A DNA stretch of 64,000 bases, from the NCBI GenBank assembly GCA_033557465.1, contig CM066045.1, positions 130,283,596-130,347,595 on the forward strand, given 5' to 3'. Within the stretch, counting starts at the first letter, position 1, and each line of letters begins with the position of its first letter. Origin of the DNA: Ichthyophis bannanicus (Eukaryota > Chordata > Amphibia > Gymnophiona > Ichthyophiidae). Below, piece by piece: positions 9,591 to 20,650 of this stretch. The notes below the pieces were generated by a model. That model ran no database searches. It saw only the letters and a program-made list of their open reading frames with translations, and was not told where the DNA came from. The position numbers were made by a program, and so were the translations under genes.

Positions 9591-11806
9591 AGTCCTTCAA
9601 AATGATGACTTCAGTAAAGCGGCCAAGTGCCTGAAGGAGGAGTTGGCAGTGGGGAGGAGATAAGGGAAGTGGAATTCCAATGGGCTAAAATAAAAGGGGC
9701 AACAGCTATGTATGTAAGGAAATTAAATAAAAACAAGAGGAAAAGGAAATCTATATGGTTCCCCAAAGAAGTGGCTGCACAAATATAGGCAAAAAACACA
9801 GCGTTCGCAAAATTCCGAAGATCGCAACCAGAGGAACACAGAAAAGAATAAAGCTAAAAGAGATAAAGAGAGGAGAGCAAAAGCAAAGGTGGAAGAAATT
9901 ATGGTTAAAGATGTGAAGCATGGAGTCAAAACTTTTTTCAGGTATATTCAGGAGAAGAGGAAGATTAGACATGGATTTGCAAGACTCAAAAGTGCCGAGC
10001 ACAGATTCATAGAAAGTGACATTGAACAAGCAAAAATGCTGAACAAGTACTTCTGTTCTGTATTCACTAAAGAAAATCCTGGAGAAGGACCATGTATGAT
10101 TGGCTAATATGCAAATAGGAATGGAATGGATACTACACCATTCACAGAAGATGATGTCTTTGAATAGTTTGAAAAACTGAAAGTGAACAAAGCCATGGGA
10201 CCAAATGGGATACATCCCAGGATACTAAAAGAACTCATAGAGGTTCTGTCAGGGTCTTTAAAGGATGTTTCAAATAGATCCTTAGAGACAGGAGATGTTC
10301 TGCAGGACTGGAGAAGGGCTAATGTGGAACCTCTTCAAAAAAGTGGTAATAGGGAAGAGGTGACCTCAGTGGTGGGAAAGGTAATGCAAGCACTCCTGAA
10401 AAATAGTGGACTTTCTAGAAACCAATGGGTTGCATGATCCGAGGCAACATGGTTTTACCAAAGGACAATTATGCCAAACAGATTTGATTGTGTTATTTGA
10501 CTGGGTGACCAGAGAACTAGATCAAGGGCATGCGATGGATGATGATCTACCTAGATCTCAGCAAAGCTTTTGATACTATTCCTTATAGGAGGTTTATCAA
10601 TAAACTGAGCAGCCTGGGGATGGGCCCCAAGGTGGCAAACTGGATCAGAAATTGTTTGACTGACAGAAGATAGAAGGTGGTGGTAAATGGAACTAACTCG
10701 GAAGAAAGGAAGGTGAGTAGTGGTATGCCCCAGGGATTGGTCCTGGGACCGATACTGTTCAATGTATTTGAGTGATATTGCTAAAGGATTCAAGGGAAAA
10801 GTCTGCCTTTTTGCAGATGACACAAAAATTTGCAACAGAGTTGACTACTTTGAGAGAGTGGACAATATGAGGAGAGATCTACAAAAACTGGAAGAATGGT
10901 CTAATGCTTGGCAATTGACATTTAATGCGATGTGTAGAATCATGCATTTGGGCTGCAGAAATCCAAGGGAATGGTATGCGATAGGGGGCAAGAGGTTGGT
11001 GTGCATAGACTAGGAGAAGGACCTCAGAGTAATTTATTTCTGAAGATCTCAAGGTGGTGAAACAATGTGACAAGGTGGTAGCCAAAGCCAGAAGGATGCT
11101 GGGTTGCATACACAGAGGAATAACCAGCAGAAAGTAGGAAGTATTAATGCCCCTGTATGAGTCGTTGGTGGGGCCTCACTTGGAGTGTTGTGTTCAGTTT
11201 TGGAGACCATATCTTACAAAGGATATTGAAAGACTTGAAATGGTTCAGAGAAAGGCGACCAAAATTATTTGTAGCCTGCTCCAGAAGAGTTATGAGAAGA
11301 GATTTGAAGACCTGAATATATCTTAGAGGAGAGGAGGGACAGGGGAGATATGATACAGACATTTAAATACGTAAAGGGTATTAATGAACCAACAAACCTT
11401 TTTCAAAAAATGGGAAGCTGTAAAATTAGAGGGCATAAAATGAAGCTGCAAGGAGGTCAACTTAAAAGCAATATCAGGAAATATTTTTTCACTGAAAAGG
11501 TGGTAGATGCTTGGACTACCCTCCTGATGGAGATGGTGGGGGGAAAATTTAGTGACAGAATTCAAAATGGCATTGGACAGACACAATGGATCCTTTTTAT
11601 AGCAAGAGGATAAAATCAAAATAAACTTATCTATTTCTTTATACTTCAGCAAACAGAGATGACTTGAATGGAGCAGCAGGTACAACCCTAAACAAAGGCA
11701 TAGAGGGGGGTGACCTGCACGGAACAACAGGTACACTTACTCTATCCTCCTTACTGGACAGACTAGATGGACCATACTGGGTCTTTATCTGTTGTCATTT
11801 ACCTTT
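9591..11806 (+). pseudogene. Family B LINE, linker, reverse transcriptase and 3' end (outer element of the nest)
   Basis: Resumes the LINE interrupted by the CR1. Frames read KAKVEEIMVKDVKHGVKTFF (about 9880-9940), KAMGPNGIHPRILKEL (10190-10240), GVPQG-like sequence near 10720, FADDTKICNRVD with an intact FADD (about 10810), LEYCVQFW-type thumb motifs near 11180 and the C-terminal KYFFTEKVVDAW (about 11480). Numerous stops and indels break the frame. The 3' UTR ends with the family motif ctagatggaccatactggg near 11765. Together with 3340-4069 and 4550-4799 this makes a nearly full-length but dead element. Confidence 0.85.
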
Positions 11807-12016
11807 ACCTTTATTTAATTTCTTGATATACCGCCTAGGCTGGAATTTGAATAGGACTAAAAACGCACCTCTGTGAGGCTGCTTTTGGATCCTGATGCCC
11901 CTCACTCTCTTGTTTACTACTTAGGTATGTCTTTCCATACTCTTGTCCCCACTTTTATGATGTTTTTTCCTTGATTAGATTGTAAGCTCTGATAAGCAGG
12001 GACTATGTCTTACATA
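11807..12016. other. Unassigned sequence with an L2-like tail segment
   Basis: Mostly unassigned. The stretch near 11973-12010 (gattagattgtaagctctga) matches a motif also seen at 26508-26530, near the 3' ends of L2-clade copies. Confidence 0.35.
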
Positions 12017-12625
12017 ATATTTATTTATTTAGCAACATTTCTATACCACTGTATCTACAAGTCACAGCGATGTACAGGGAACAAGAACAAATATCACTTT
12101 ATATGAAATGTAGTTGATAGCAGGTTAAACAGTTATAACAAGAGAATAATGTGTAACTTAACAGTGTATTAAACAGGGGTGGAGGAGATTATTGTACATG
12201 GTGTGAGATTAAGTTTGGGGAATTGGGGTGGGAGGCTACGTAACGGAACCAAAATGTTCTAGGAACAGGTGAGTCTTGAGTTTCTGGCAAAACTCTCCAA
12301 CGTCTTTTGAAGAGCGAATTTCTGAGGCGAGGGAGTTCCAGATGGTGGGTGCGTAGAATGCAAAGGCTCTGCTGGAGGTAGATATGTTAGTTCGAAGGAA
12401 TGCGACTGGGAGCGCAGCAGGTTGTGGCTGGCCTTTCTCCTAGATCTGTTGTTGAGAGGTTCGAGAGTGAGGTATTGAAGGATGTTAGCTGAGAGGCCGT
12501 GAAGGGTTTTGAAGGTGGTCAGGTCGACTTTGTATTTGACTCTCATATGGACAGGGAGCCAGTGTAATTGCTTTAGAACTGGAGTAATGTGTACAGCGCA
12601 GCATACAAAATAAGTAGTGATATTA
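12017..12625 (-). pseudogene. L2-clade LINE 3' end (antisense)
   Basis: An antisense open frame (12259-12639) reads HITPVLKQLHWLPVHMRVKYKV and then SRRKASHNLL, the C-terminal signature of L2-clade ORF2 proteins. Downstream on that strand is the 3' UTR, ending in an A/T-rich aaataaataaat tail at 12017-12040. The element is 5'-truncated and contains no RT palm. Confidence 0.75.
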
Positions 12626-13910
12626 ACAAGAGGAAGCACTTTTAATAAATAGATTTTCTACAGTCGTATTTGTATGTTTTTATTTATTACACAGTAGAGC
12701 ACATGCATTAAAGTTCTAAAGATGTCAGCATGCACGCTAGATCATCACTTAGCATACTGCTCTTTCAGTGGACACGCTAAAAATTAACCTCAATATGCAC
12801 TTGGTATTAATGTGCATGCCAATCCCAAAAGTAGAAGCTCTCTGGGCTATATCCAGCTGTCACACACTTACCGTGTAGGAACCTCTTGTGGTATAAATGA
12901 TAGAGAGCTTAGACAGAAGACTGCTAGCAAAAGAGAGGAGAGAACGTAGGGGAAATGTAATTTGAAAATGGCGGCAAAATTAAGAGAGCGCACAAAAAGC
13001 TAAGGTAGCATTGAACAGTTTAAAAAGGGAGGGAGATAGGAAACAGAGGGGACTAGAGAACGGGAATTTGCAGGAAAAGTGTGAAAGGAGAAGTGTGACT
13101 GTAAATGCAAGAAAGATATCGAGGAGGGTATGAAGAGGAGAAAGAGGGGGAAGAGACGGCTTGTAGAGTAGATAAATGATAGCAACGTGCACTGGGCAAA
13201 AATGTGCGGTTTGTTTTTGGTTCATTCAGAATTTTCTTCCCCAATTTTCAGGTATTTTTTTCCGTTAGTGTGCTTTAGTAAACATGCCCCCCCCCCCTAA
13301 ATATTTAAAGGCACACCAGAAAACTGAATGGACGCTAACGATTGCAAATTCCTAACAGAGAATACGTGAAAGAGGGAAGGAAGAGCCATCAGAGAGAGAA
13401 GATGAATGGAGAGGACTTGTGTGTGAGTGTGTGATTGCAGAGATAGAGAGAGAGAAGACTGGAGAGCATAAGCGATTATTGAACTAATCTTTCTAGTCTA
13501 GCATTAAGTCTGCTCCTCTTGCTCTGACCAAAGTGACTTTTAAATCAATGAGATCTGACAGAACCTAGTTTACGAGCCACTGGCAGGGAAAATTCTTATG
13601 TTATACACTAAAATCCCGCAGGATGCATAACCTTGGAAGAAGCTAGAAACCATCTCATCATGACACTAGTTAAGAGCAGCTTAGCCATACCTGACACTTA
13701 ATAAGCCCAGGCAAAGCCATAAAGTAGAACCTGGACCAAATAAGTTCCAGTAATATAAATATTTCTGGTCTTTGCATGGCAATTGGGCTTATGGTCAGAG
13801 ATCTGTACTATGGTAGCTGCTGGCTGTGTCAGTGAGGGGGAACTGCAGGGGCTTTCTCATACTAGTAGGTTCATCAGCGGTATCCCCTTGGTCACAACAG
13901 GCTGTTCTGG
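12626..13910. other. Unassigned sequence with low-complexity stretches
   Basis: No recognised gene. It includes a purine-rich tract (about 13010-13160), a C homopolymer near 13287-13297 and another GA-rich tract (about 13370-13470). The segment near 13255-13300 carries a ttagtgtgctttagtaaacatgcc-type end resembling MITE termini elsewhere in the window. Confidence 0.4.
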
Positions 13911-13922
13911 TTTTAGCCTGCT

Positions 13923-14143
13923 ACATGCAATGTACCTTTGAGTCAGTGCTTACTCCCAGCAACCCAGCAAATCCTGGGTTTTCTTGGCAGTGTGACCAGA
14001 AGTAGATTGCCAGGCCTTTCTTCTGAGGCAATGAAGGGTTGAGACCTGCCCAAGGTGGCAAGGAGTGCTAGTGGGCATCAAACCCTGGTCTCTTGGTTAC
14101 TAATCCAGTGCTCTAACCAGTAGGTTACTCCTCCACTCTACTG
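13923..14143 (-). mobile_element. tRNA-derived SINE (copy 1)
   Basis: Antisense copy. On the minus strand it begins with a tRNA-like head whose B-box-like region reads gggtttgatgccc, then the shared cttgtggcc-type segment (diverged) and a body with aaaggcctggcaatctactt, ending in a tgactcaaaggtacattgc-type tail. Seven related full or partial copies occur in this window. Confidence 0.8.
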
Positions 14144-14149
14144 CATGCA

Positions 14150-16369
14150 TGGACTAATAGATATGATGCCCCTAAGGCAGACAGACCAGGCCACAAATCT
14201 CTGTAGAGCAGGTAAAGCTGAAGATATTTGGAGGAAATGAAGCTTATTGCTAATACTGAGCCATATGCTTGACTAGGAGTGACCAGCTCCAGGACTATAG
14301 GTGATCCAGAATGAAGTTTTAGTGTCCATGGTCCCTTCTTTGGTCCTTTTTCTCTTAGCCTAATCCCCATTATCCCTTCCAGGGTCCTCTCTCTGCTGAC
14401 GTCTTCCCATTACACAATCTCAGGTCCTCTTCTTCCTGTGCTGTCCTCTTTCTTCTAAGCACTGCTGGGCCTGTGCATCAGTTTCCCATCAGAGCTGCCC
14501 TTGAAAGGCATTTGGTGCACTGTAGGTTTGCTGCCAGCCCATTTGCTCTAAGTAGGTGACTTCCAGGCATTGCTGCTGCTCACACTAAGCAGGTTGCCTT
14601 GAGACAGAGGGCCCTCCTGCTTAGATGGAAATGTCCCACTATTACATGTTCTTCCCCCCATGCCTAGTGATCGTAAGGAGCTAAATCCTGCTCTGGCTTT
14701 CCCCAAAACCCCAACACACAGGGCTGGTATTAGACATGCAGGGGTCCGGCAGAAACTGTTAAGCGGCTCCCAAAGCCCACCTACAGGCAATACCTCCTTC
14801 AGCTTGAGGAAGGCTTGGAGACCTGGGACAATTGTTCTGTTTGCCATTGCCTAACGCCTGCCCTGACTGCACCAGATGCATTTTATGAACAAACAAAATC
14901 ATTTAGTGGTGGTTTCAGCTTGTGCAAATTAAGAGAAATTTAGCATGTGTTTTAGTGCATAGAACCCATAACCATAGGAAACAACTACAGCTCGTCACAT
15001 ATAATAGATCAAACCAGAATCTCCTTGGCTGCTCCCGGTGACCTTTGTCCATGTGGTAACATATTTCCCACCCACCTGGGAACATTGGTTGCACTTCAGG
15101 CTTAGGGCTGGTGTTTTTCGACATGACATGTCTCGAAGATAAAGCTGACGTTAAACATCAGCCTGGCAGGATGATTTCAGAACAAGTAGCAACACTCAGA
15201 GAAAGCAGGGATTTATCTTCTAAGCTCATGAAAACAGAGTCCAAGAACAAAGATGTTTTCTTTGCTCTTTTCTGTTTTGGATTACAGCAGAAGAAGATTT
15301 CTTATTCAACAAATCTCAGTACCGTCATGAACGGCTTATGTACAATGTAGCGTTAGGTTCAGATTTTAATTATGGGAAGGGAGATGCCAGGACTGCACAC
15401 TAAGGCTACGATAGGGCTTTGCACATCTAGTTTAGGATAATTTTCAAGAAGAACATACTTTTGCATTCTCTTTGGAAGTTATGCTAAAGCGCACATGCTA
15501 AAAACACCAGCCCTTCCCCCTGAGTGGGATAATATAGGATGAGTGTTTGAGAAAACATCATGCACCCCAGCCGAAACCCACCTCCAGGAATACCGCTTCC
15601 CAGTCCAGCTAAAAGTGTGCACGCTACGAAAGACCATCTTTAGCCAAGGTAAATCATTTTACTTGAGTCAATAACTATGCCACAGCATTTTACGACAGTG
15701 TTACCAGAATACACTGTATACACATTCTTTTTGTTTAAACACAACGAGAATGCAGTCAACAAATCCGTACAATACGTTCTTTAAGAGTGGAAACTTCCGT
15801 GGAAAGTAATTTCCAAATGTTTAAAGAGTTTACAGAATTTAATACCGTCCATGAATACGTTTGAAGGAGCAGGCAGAGTGCTTAAATGTAGCTGATGTAG
15901 GGAATTCAGACATCCTAAAAGCTAGACAATAAAAGGAGTCATTTTGACTTTTTGTCTATGGTCTCTGCAGCAGTTTTCAGAGGGGAAGTGCTTCTGCCTG
16001 TAAATGCTGCTGAGGGTGCAAAGCATGTGCGGTCATTATCATCTTTTTTGTGCACTTTGCTTAAATAGTATGTGCAAAGATCTCCAAATACCCTTCACAG
16101 GTGCTTGTCCTCCTCCAGGAAGGTCTCCTCTCTGTGCGACTAAAATTGTGTGCAATGTTGAAAACTCTGAAAAGATGATTGAAGAGGAAGGGAGCGCTCC
16201 TGAGACAGAGACATTGACAAGGAGACGGACGCAGCAGTAGGGGAAACCTTCCTCTCACCAGCAGGATTAAAGAACCTTTTGTTCCCTAGGATCCCGAAGC
16301 AGTTGGACTTTCAGGATATCAAGGGCAAATGCAAGGATATGAAGCACCCTAGATGAACTTCATTCCTTG
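14150..16369. other. Unassigned sequence
   Basis: About 2.2 kb without a recognised repeat or gene. Short open frames here have no protein-like composition or motif and I do not call them. It may be unique host DNA, intronic or intergenic. Confidence 0.4.
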
Positions 16370-16660
16370 CGCCTCACTGTTCCCTCTCCTTGGCTGCCAT
16401 TGCTGCAGCTGCCACCCCTCTCCAGTACCTGCAGTGGTGGTAGAGCAATGGCTTGGAGCAGTCCTGCAGCGCTTACCTAAACCTCCAGCACCATGAGGCT
16501 GTTTGTGCTTCTATCCCCTCTAACGCCTGATGCCTACTTCCTTTTGCACGGGAACGGAAGCACAAAGAGCCCTCAGCGCTGGAAGTTTTGATAAGAACTG
16601 CAGGGCTGTTAGAGAGGTGGTGACCATGGGCCGCCCTCGGATTTCAGGCTCTCTAGGCAA
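16370..16660 (+). repeat. Dispersed repeat related to 58969-59160
   Basis: Shares a scattered series of blocks with the later region, including gcagtggtgg, the cacttacct-type segment, a gttggag or ccagcaccatg block and ttctgtcccctct. The other copy begins with a hAT-like terminus, so this is likely an old internal piece of the same non-autonomous family. Confidence 0.4.
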
Positions 16661-16810
16661 CTATTTAATTCACCTAATGGTCCAATCGGCCCTGAGGATA
16701 TCCCAAATGAATACGCATCAAATAGATTTTCCTACATTTCATGTATATTCTTTAGGGCTATCTGGAAAACCTGAACAGATTGGAGTCTACAAGGCTTGGA
16801 GGTTGCCTAG
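16661..16810. mobile_element. Degenerate palindromic MITE
   Basis: Contains a diverged form of the gaggatatcccaaatgaata and ggctatctggaaaacctga blocks in inverted order, the pattern of the palindromic MITE better preserved at 27596-27780 and 29117-29317. Confidence 0.45.
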
Positions 16811-17340
16811 TGCCAGTCGTGATCTGTCTTCCTTGTAGACTCTATGCGGGAACAGCAAGAAGAGCCGAAGTAATGTCAGCATGGTGGACGCTGGTAAGGA
16901 CTGCAGTGGTAGGATGAGCTGGGGCAAGCCTTCCAGCCATTGCGTTTTGACTTCAGCAGTAACCAGTTGCTTGGTGATTTAGTCCTCTTGTTAACAGGAC
17001 TTTCACTGGTTGCAGACTTCATCCAATCTTTCCCTTTATTTTACCAGCTTTTTCTGCCTTTTGAATAAAATGAAATTTTGTTTAAAGTTCTGAGGGAGAG
17101 GAAGAGAATGAAAAAAAAAATTCATGGCCTTTCATTCCTTTAAAATAGAACCTCTTAACTCATACCACCAGCCTTGTTACTTAGTAACATGAACTCGGTA
17201 AGTCATATTGATCAACTGTGATGCAGCAAAACTGTCTGACTTTTTTTCTTTTCTTTTAAAGCCCTTTCTGTCTTTTTCAGTCCTAGTATTAACTTTCAGG
17301 GTGGTAAATATTTTCCATGTTCTTTGTTTGTACAGAGACT
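16811..17340. other. Unassigned sequence
   Basis: No recognised feature apart from an A-run near 17110-17120 and pyrimidine-rich sequence near 17240-17280. Confidence 0.35.
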
Positions 17341-17770
17341 GAGGGCCCAATTTTCATTTCGGCAGGCTATGCAGCGCGTCAGCACATAGCCTGCCTGCCG
17401 ACCCCCCTCCCCCTCCCCTCTTAACCCAGATTTTCACTTCTGCGGTGACAAGGGAAAATCCGGCTTTGGCTGAATGTGCTGACAGCCGTGCGAGGCGAAG
17501 TGGGTAGCAGTGATTTTTGATGCTACCCGCTTAGCCCCTGCGCCTGAAAGATAACCGATTGAAAATTGTTGCTACCCACTTAGCCCTTTCCTCCACCCCC
17601 GCTCCACCCCAGAATGCCCCCATAGCATCCGGGCACGTTAGGGACTTATCCGGGATTTTCCAAAGGTACTACCCATGCAGGTGCCTTTGGAAAATCCTGG
17701 ATAAGGCATTTATACAGGTAATTAGGGCAGTTACCTGTGTAAATGCCTTTGAAAATGCCACCGTAAATTC
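17341..17770. mobile_element. Probable MITE with hairpins
   Basis: Contains two strong inverted repeats. One is near 17360-17402 (ggcaggctatg against catagcctgcc). The other is at 17645-17666 and 17684-17705, 22-bp arms with one mismatch and a 17-nt loop. Internal phrases such as tttgaaaatgcc are typical of palindromic non-autonomous DNA elements. Termini and target duplication are not resolved. Confidence 0.45.
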
Positions 17771-18289
17771 CCAATGAAGGGCTCTGTTTCTAAAAGCTAA
17801 GCAATCGGTTTCCTTTCGCAACTCACCTGGCAATGAATTCCTTACAATCTGGCAGACCACAGTAAAGGACCTAGCACAGATTTCTGTTAGCTATATCAAT
17901 TGGACTGAGGAGTAAGGGTGTGTTTTAATTTATATTTTCAGGGGTAGTGTCATCAGTAGTGAATGCCATCAAGCAGTAGTGCAAACTTGCACCAAGAGAA
18001 AAAAAACAACTGAAATTTCAGTGGTACTGCAGCAATTAGTGTAAGTGCCCATAACGATACCTCTATGGGTGCCATTAGTTGCGCCCTCATTGATTGTGCC
18101 ACACGTGCTGGGAACATGTCAGGCATGGCCCTTACAGTGCACAAGGAGTGTACTGACCGCATGATGCTATTGCCGCTGATGTGCAGTAAGTGCACGCCTT
18201 TAGTAAAAGGGCGCCAATGCTTGTGTAGGGTCAGCAGATTTTTAGCGCTGTATTTATGCATTGAGGAGTCACACTACTTGGAGCTTTGT
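17771..18289. other. Unassigned sequence with MITE-like segment
   Basis: Near 18005-18220 the phrases cagtggtactgcagc and cctttagtaaaagggcgcc recall the ttactaa-type MITE ends, but no clean pair of termini is visible. Confidence 0.35.
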
Positions 18290-19365
18290 GGAGCAATCAA
18301 AATCTCAAACTTGACCCGCCATTGAATAGGTCACCAATAGAAGTCATAGAGAACAGGCAAAATGTGTTCAGAGTTATGCTGTGCTTCAAATCCAGGTGCC
18401 AGTATTTTGAACTACTCACAGCACTCTGTAGTAAGTAAGCCCAGATCCAAAGAATTGCAGTAATCTAATCTTGCAATTACAAGAGCCTGACGCGTAGTTC
18501 AAAAATTATCCAAAATCAAAAAAGGTTCATTCTACAAATTAAACATGACGTTAGAGGTCTTCTGAACAACAGACTTTATCTACAGACAGAAAGACTGTGA
18601 AGAATCTAAAGTGTGGGTGTGTGCCGTCGAGTCAATGCTAACTCCATGTGACCCAGCTGGGTTTTCTTGGCAAGGTGCAGCCAAAAGTGGATTGCCAGGC
18701 CTTTCTTCTGCGCAGTTAAGTCTTCAGTACCTGATATTCCAAAGAAATCACTAGCCAGGCTCAACCCTGCTTAGCTTTAGAGATCAGCCAAGATTAGGCT
18801 CCTTTAGAAGACTCTAAAAGTATTAACCACTCGTCTAACTGAAACTGAGAAGGGGAAATCTGTATGGTATTTGTCTGAATGACTGTAAATCTCAGCTTTA
18901 CTTGTGTTCAAAGCGAACTTGCAGATAGTCTTCCACATCTTGAGGGCTGACCTGCTTTTGTAAGTGTTGCAAAACGTATTATCAATCTTAGACAGAACTG
19001 GAAGAAAAAATTAGATGCCATCAGCATGTAATCTATAATTTCAAAATCAACAAGAATTTTATAAACTGGAGAAAGGTGAAGGTTAAATAATGCTACTGAA
19101 AGGGCTGATCCCTCTGGTACTCAAATATCTAATGGAAACTGAGTTGCGGGGGGGGGGAGTGTGACCCATTTATGATCTGTCAAATGAGATTTGAACAATC
19201 TCAACACACAAGCTGGAAAGTCTAGAAGGCAGGATATTATGATTGATTTTGAAGATAACAGAAATATCTTATAGACCAAGGATGGACTGCATCCCAGAGT
19301 CAAAACCACGCTAGATAGGGTCAATACTAGATAACAACAGCATCTCAGAATCTGCCTTAACAATT
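18290..19365 (-). pseudogene. Decayed L2-clade LINE, reverse transcriptase part (antisense, split by a SINE)
   Basis: Translated on the minus strand, 19121-19363 gives FPACVLRLFKSHLTDHKWV, resembling the RT region before the palm. Near 19030 it reads IIDYMLMAS, a decayed palm region. Near 18470 it reads LVIARLDYCNSLDLGL, the L2-clade RT thumb motif. Frames are broken and the catalytic motif is not recognisable. A SINE occupies about 18613-18790. Confidence 0.65.
18613..18790 (-). mobile_element. tRNA-derived SINE (copy 2, partial)
   Basis: Antisense. The 3' body is clear (gtgtgccgtcgagtcaatgc, then tgggttttcttggcaaggtg and tgccaggcctttcttctg), but the tRNA-like head is lost or highly diverged. 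It lies inside the L2-clade LINE remnant. Confidence 0.65.
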
Positions 19366-20003
19366 ACTGCACAGTAGCTATCCCCACATTGGTTATGGTT
19401 ATTCTTTATTTGACATTAACTGTAAGGTACAGGTCCTCCCATCCCCTGCACTATTGTGTGTTATTGGTTATCAAACTGCCGCGTGATAAGTTAGAAAATA
19501 GAACTGTAATCACAGCATTTTCCAGGTCCCGCATCTATAGTAGAAATGTTGCTACATTTGTCCAGTGGAATTTAAAACGAATGGGGAGCACTTGCAGAAG
19601 CATGACTTTTGGTTTGCTTTCCAAGGCAGAAGGGGGTGGTGAAGTTTATTACAGTTTTATTCTGTGCCTCAGTATAGTTTACACTTGTTGGAACATGTCC
19701 AAATCTTTGTGTTATGACTATAAAGCAGAGAAAAATATGCAAACATAAAGGAAACATTGCTGTTTCAGAATAAAACATGTTATTAAAATCCATAATCTGT
19801 GTACGTGTAGGAACTATACTTGTGCGTGCGTCTGTTACAACAAATCAGTTGTAACAATTCAGGGCACGATATTCAGAGCCCTTAGCCTGCCAGTCAAAGG
19901 ATGCTCAGCATGATATTCGACAACACTATCCAAATACTGCCGCAAAATGCTGTGTCTCTACAGTTCACCACAGCACCATTTGGTTAGTGCAGGGTGCAGT
20001 TGC
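19366..20003. other. Unassigned sequence
   Basis: AT-rich sequence. The 119-codon open frame on the plus strand (19389-19748) shows no recognisable motif, so I do not call it. The phrase gcacgatattcagagcc near 19864 recalls other non-autonomous elements in the window. Confidence 0.35.
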
Positions 20004-20450
20004 TACTACTACTGAGCATTTGTATAGCGCTACAAGACGTACGAAGCGTTGCACAGACACATGTGAAAGATGGTCCCTGCTCATCAGAGCTTACAATCTA
20101 GTCAAGACAGTAGCTGTAGACACGGGATACATCTAGGGGGAATGGTAAGGAAACACAAAGGAGATCAGGTGAGACAAGATCCGAAAGCAGCAGCGAAGAG
20201 GTGAGTTTTCAGCCTGGATTTGAAAAGGGCCAGAGAGGGCGCCTGACGTAAAGACTCAGGTAGTTTGTTCCAGGCGTAAGGAGCCGCAAGGTGAAAGGAG
20301 CGAAGTCTGCAGTTAGCAATAGAAGAGAAGGGCACAGATAGAAATCATTTGCCAGAAGAGCGGAGTTTCCGGGGACGGGTGTGGGGAGAGATAAGAGAGG
20401 AAAGGTAGTGAGGCGCTGCAGAGTGAGGGTGGTGTCCGCGCTTACTCATA
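20004..20450 (-). pseudogene. L2-clade LINE 3' end (antisense)
   Basis: Begins with actactactgagcatttgta and tatagcgctacaagacgtac, a 3' tail shared with 29905-29990 and 47572-47660. On the minus strand the coding remnant includes the YAWNKLPE-type region seen more clearly at about 47840 (here ggtagtttgttccaggcgta). No RT domain remains. Confidence 0.65.
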
Positions 20451-20650
20451 GAGACTTTATTCATTACCCCAATATTCATCCGGCAATAATCCACCCAACT
20501 TAGGCTACTTGAAAAGCAGGCTTAAGTTTCAAGGCAAATAAGTACTGGCTGAAAATCGACACGAACTGAATATAGCCACCATTTATCTGGTTAGTGCCGC
20601 TCATTCTGGATATTCAGTGGCAACTCCTGGCCGGATACTGTCACGGAATA
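20451..20650. repeat. Fragment of a dispersed non-autonomous element
   Basis: Phrases such as ctgaatatagccaccattta, then atctggttagtgccgctcat and tggatattcagtggcaactc are shared in style and wording with 51610-51960 and 59170-59480. Likely an old DNA-transposon-derived family. Termini not seen. Confidence 0.4.

Noticed and set aside
14547..14847. 99-codon minus-strand frame as a host exon
   Set aside because: No recognisable protein family, no convincing splice-site context and no conserved neighbour. Length alone is not enough in 64 kb.
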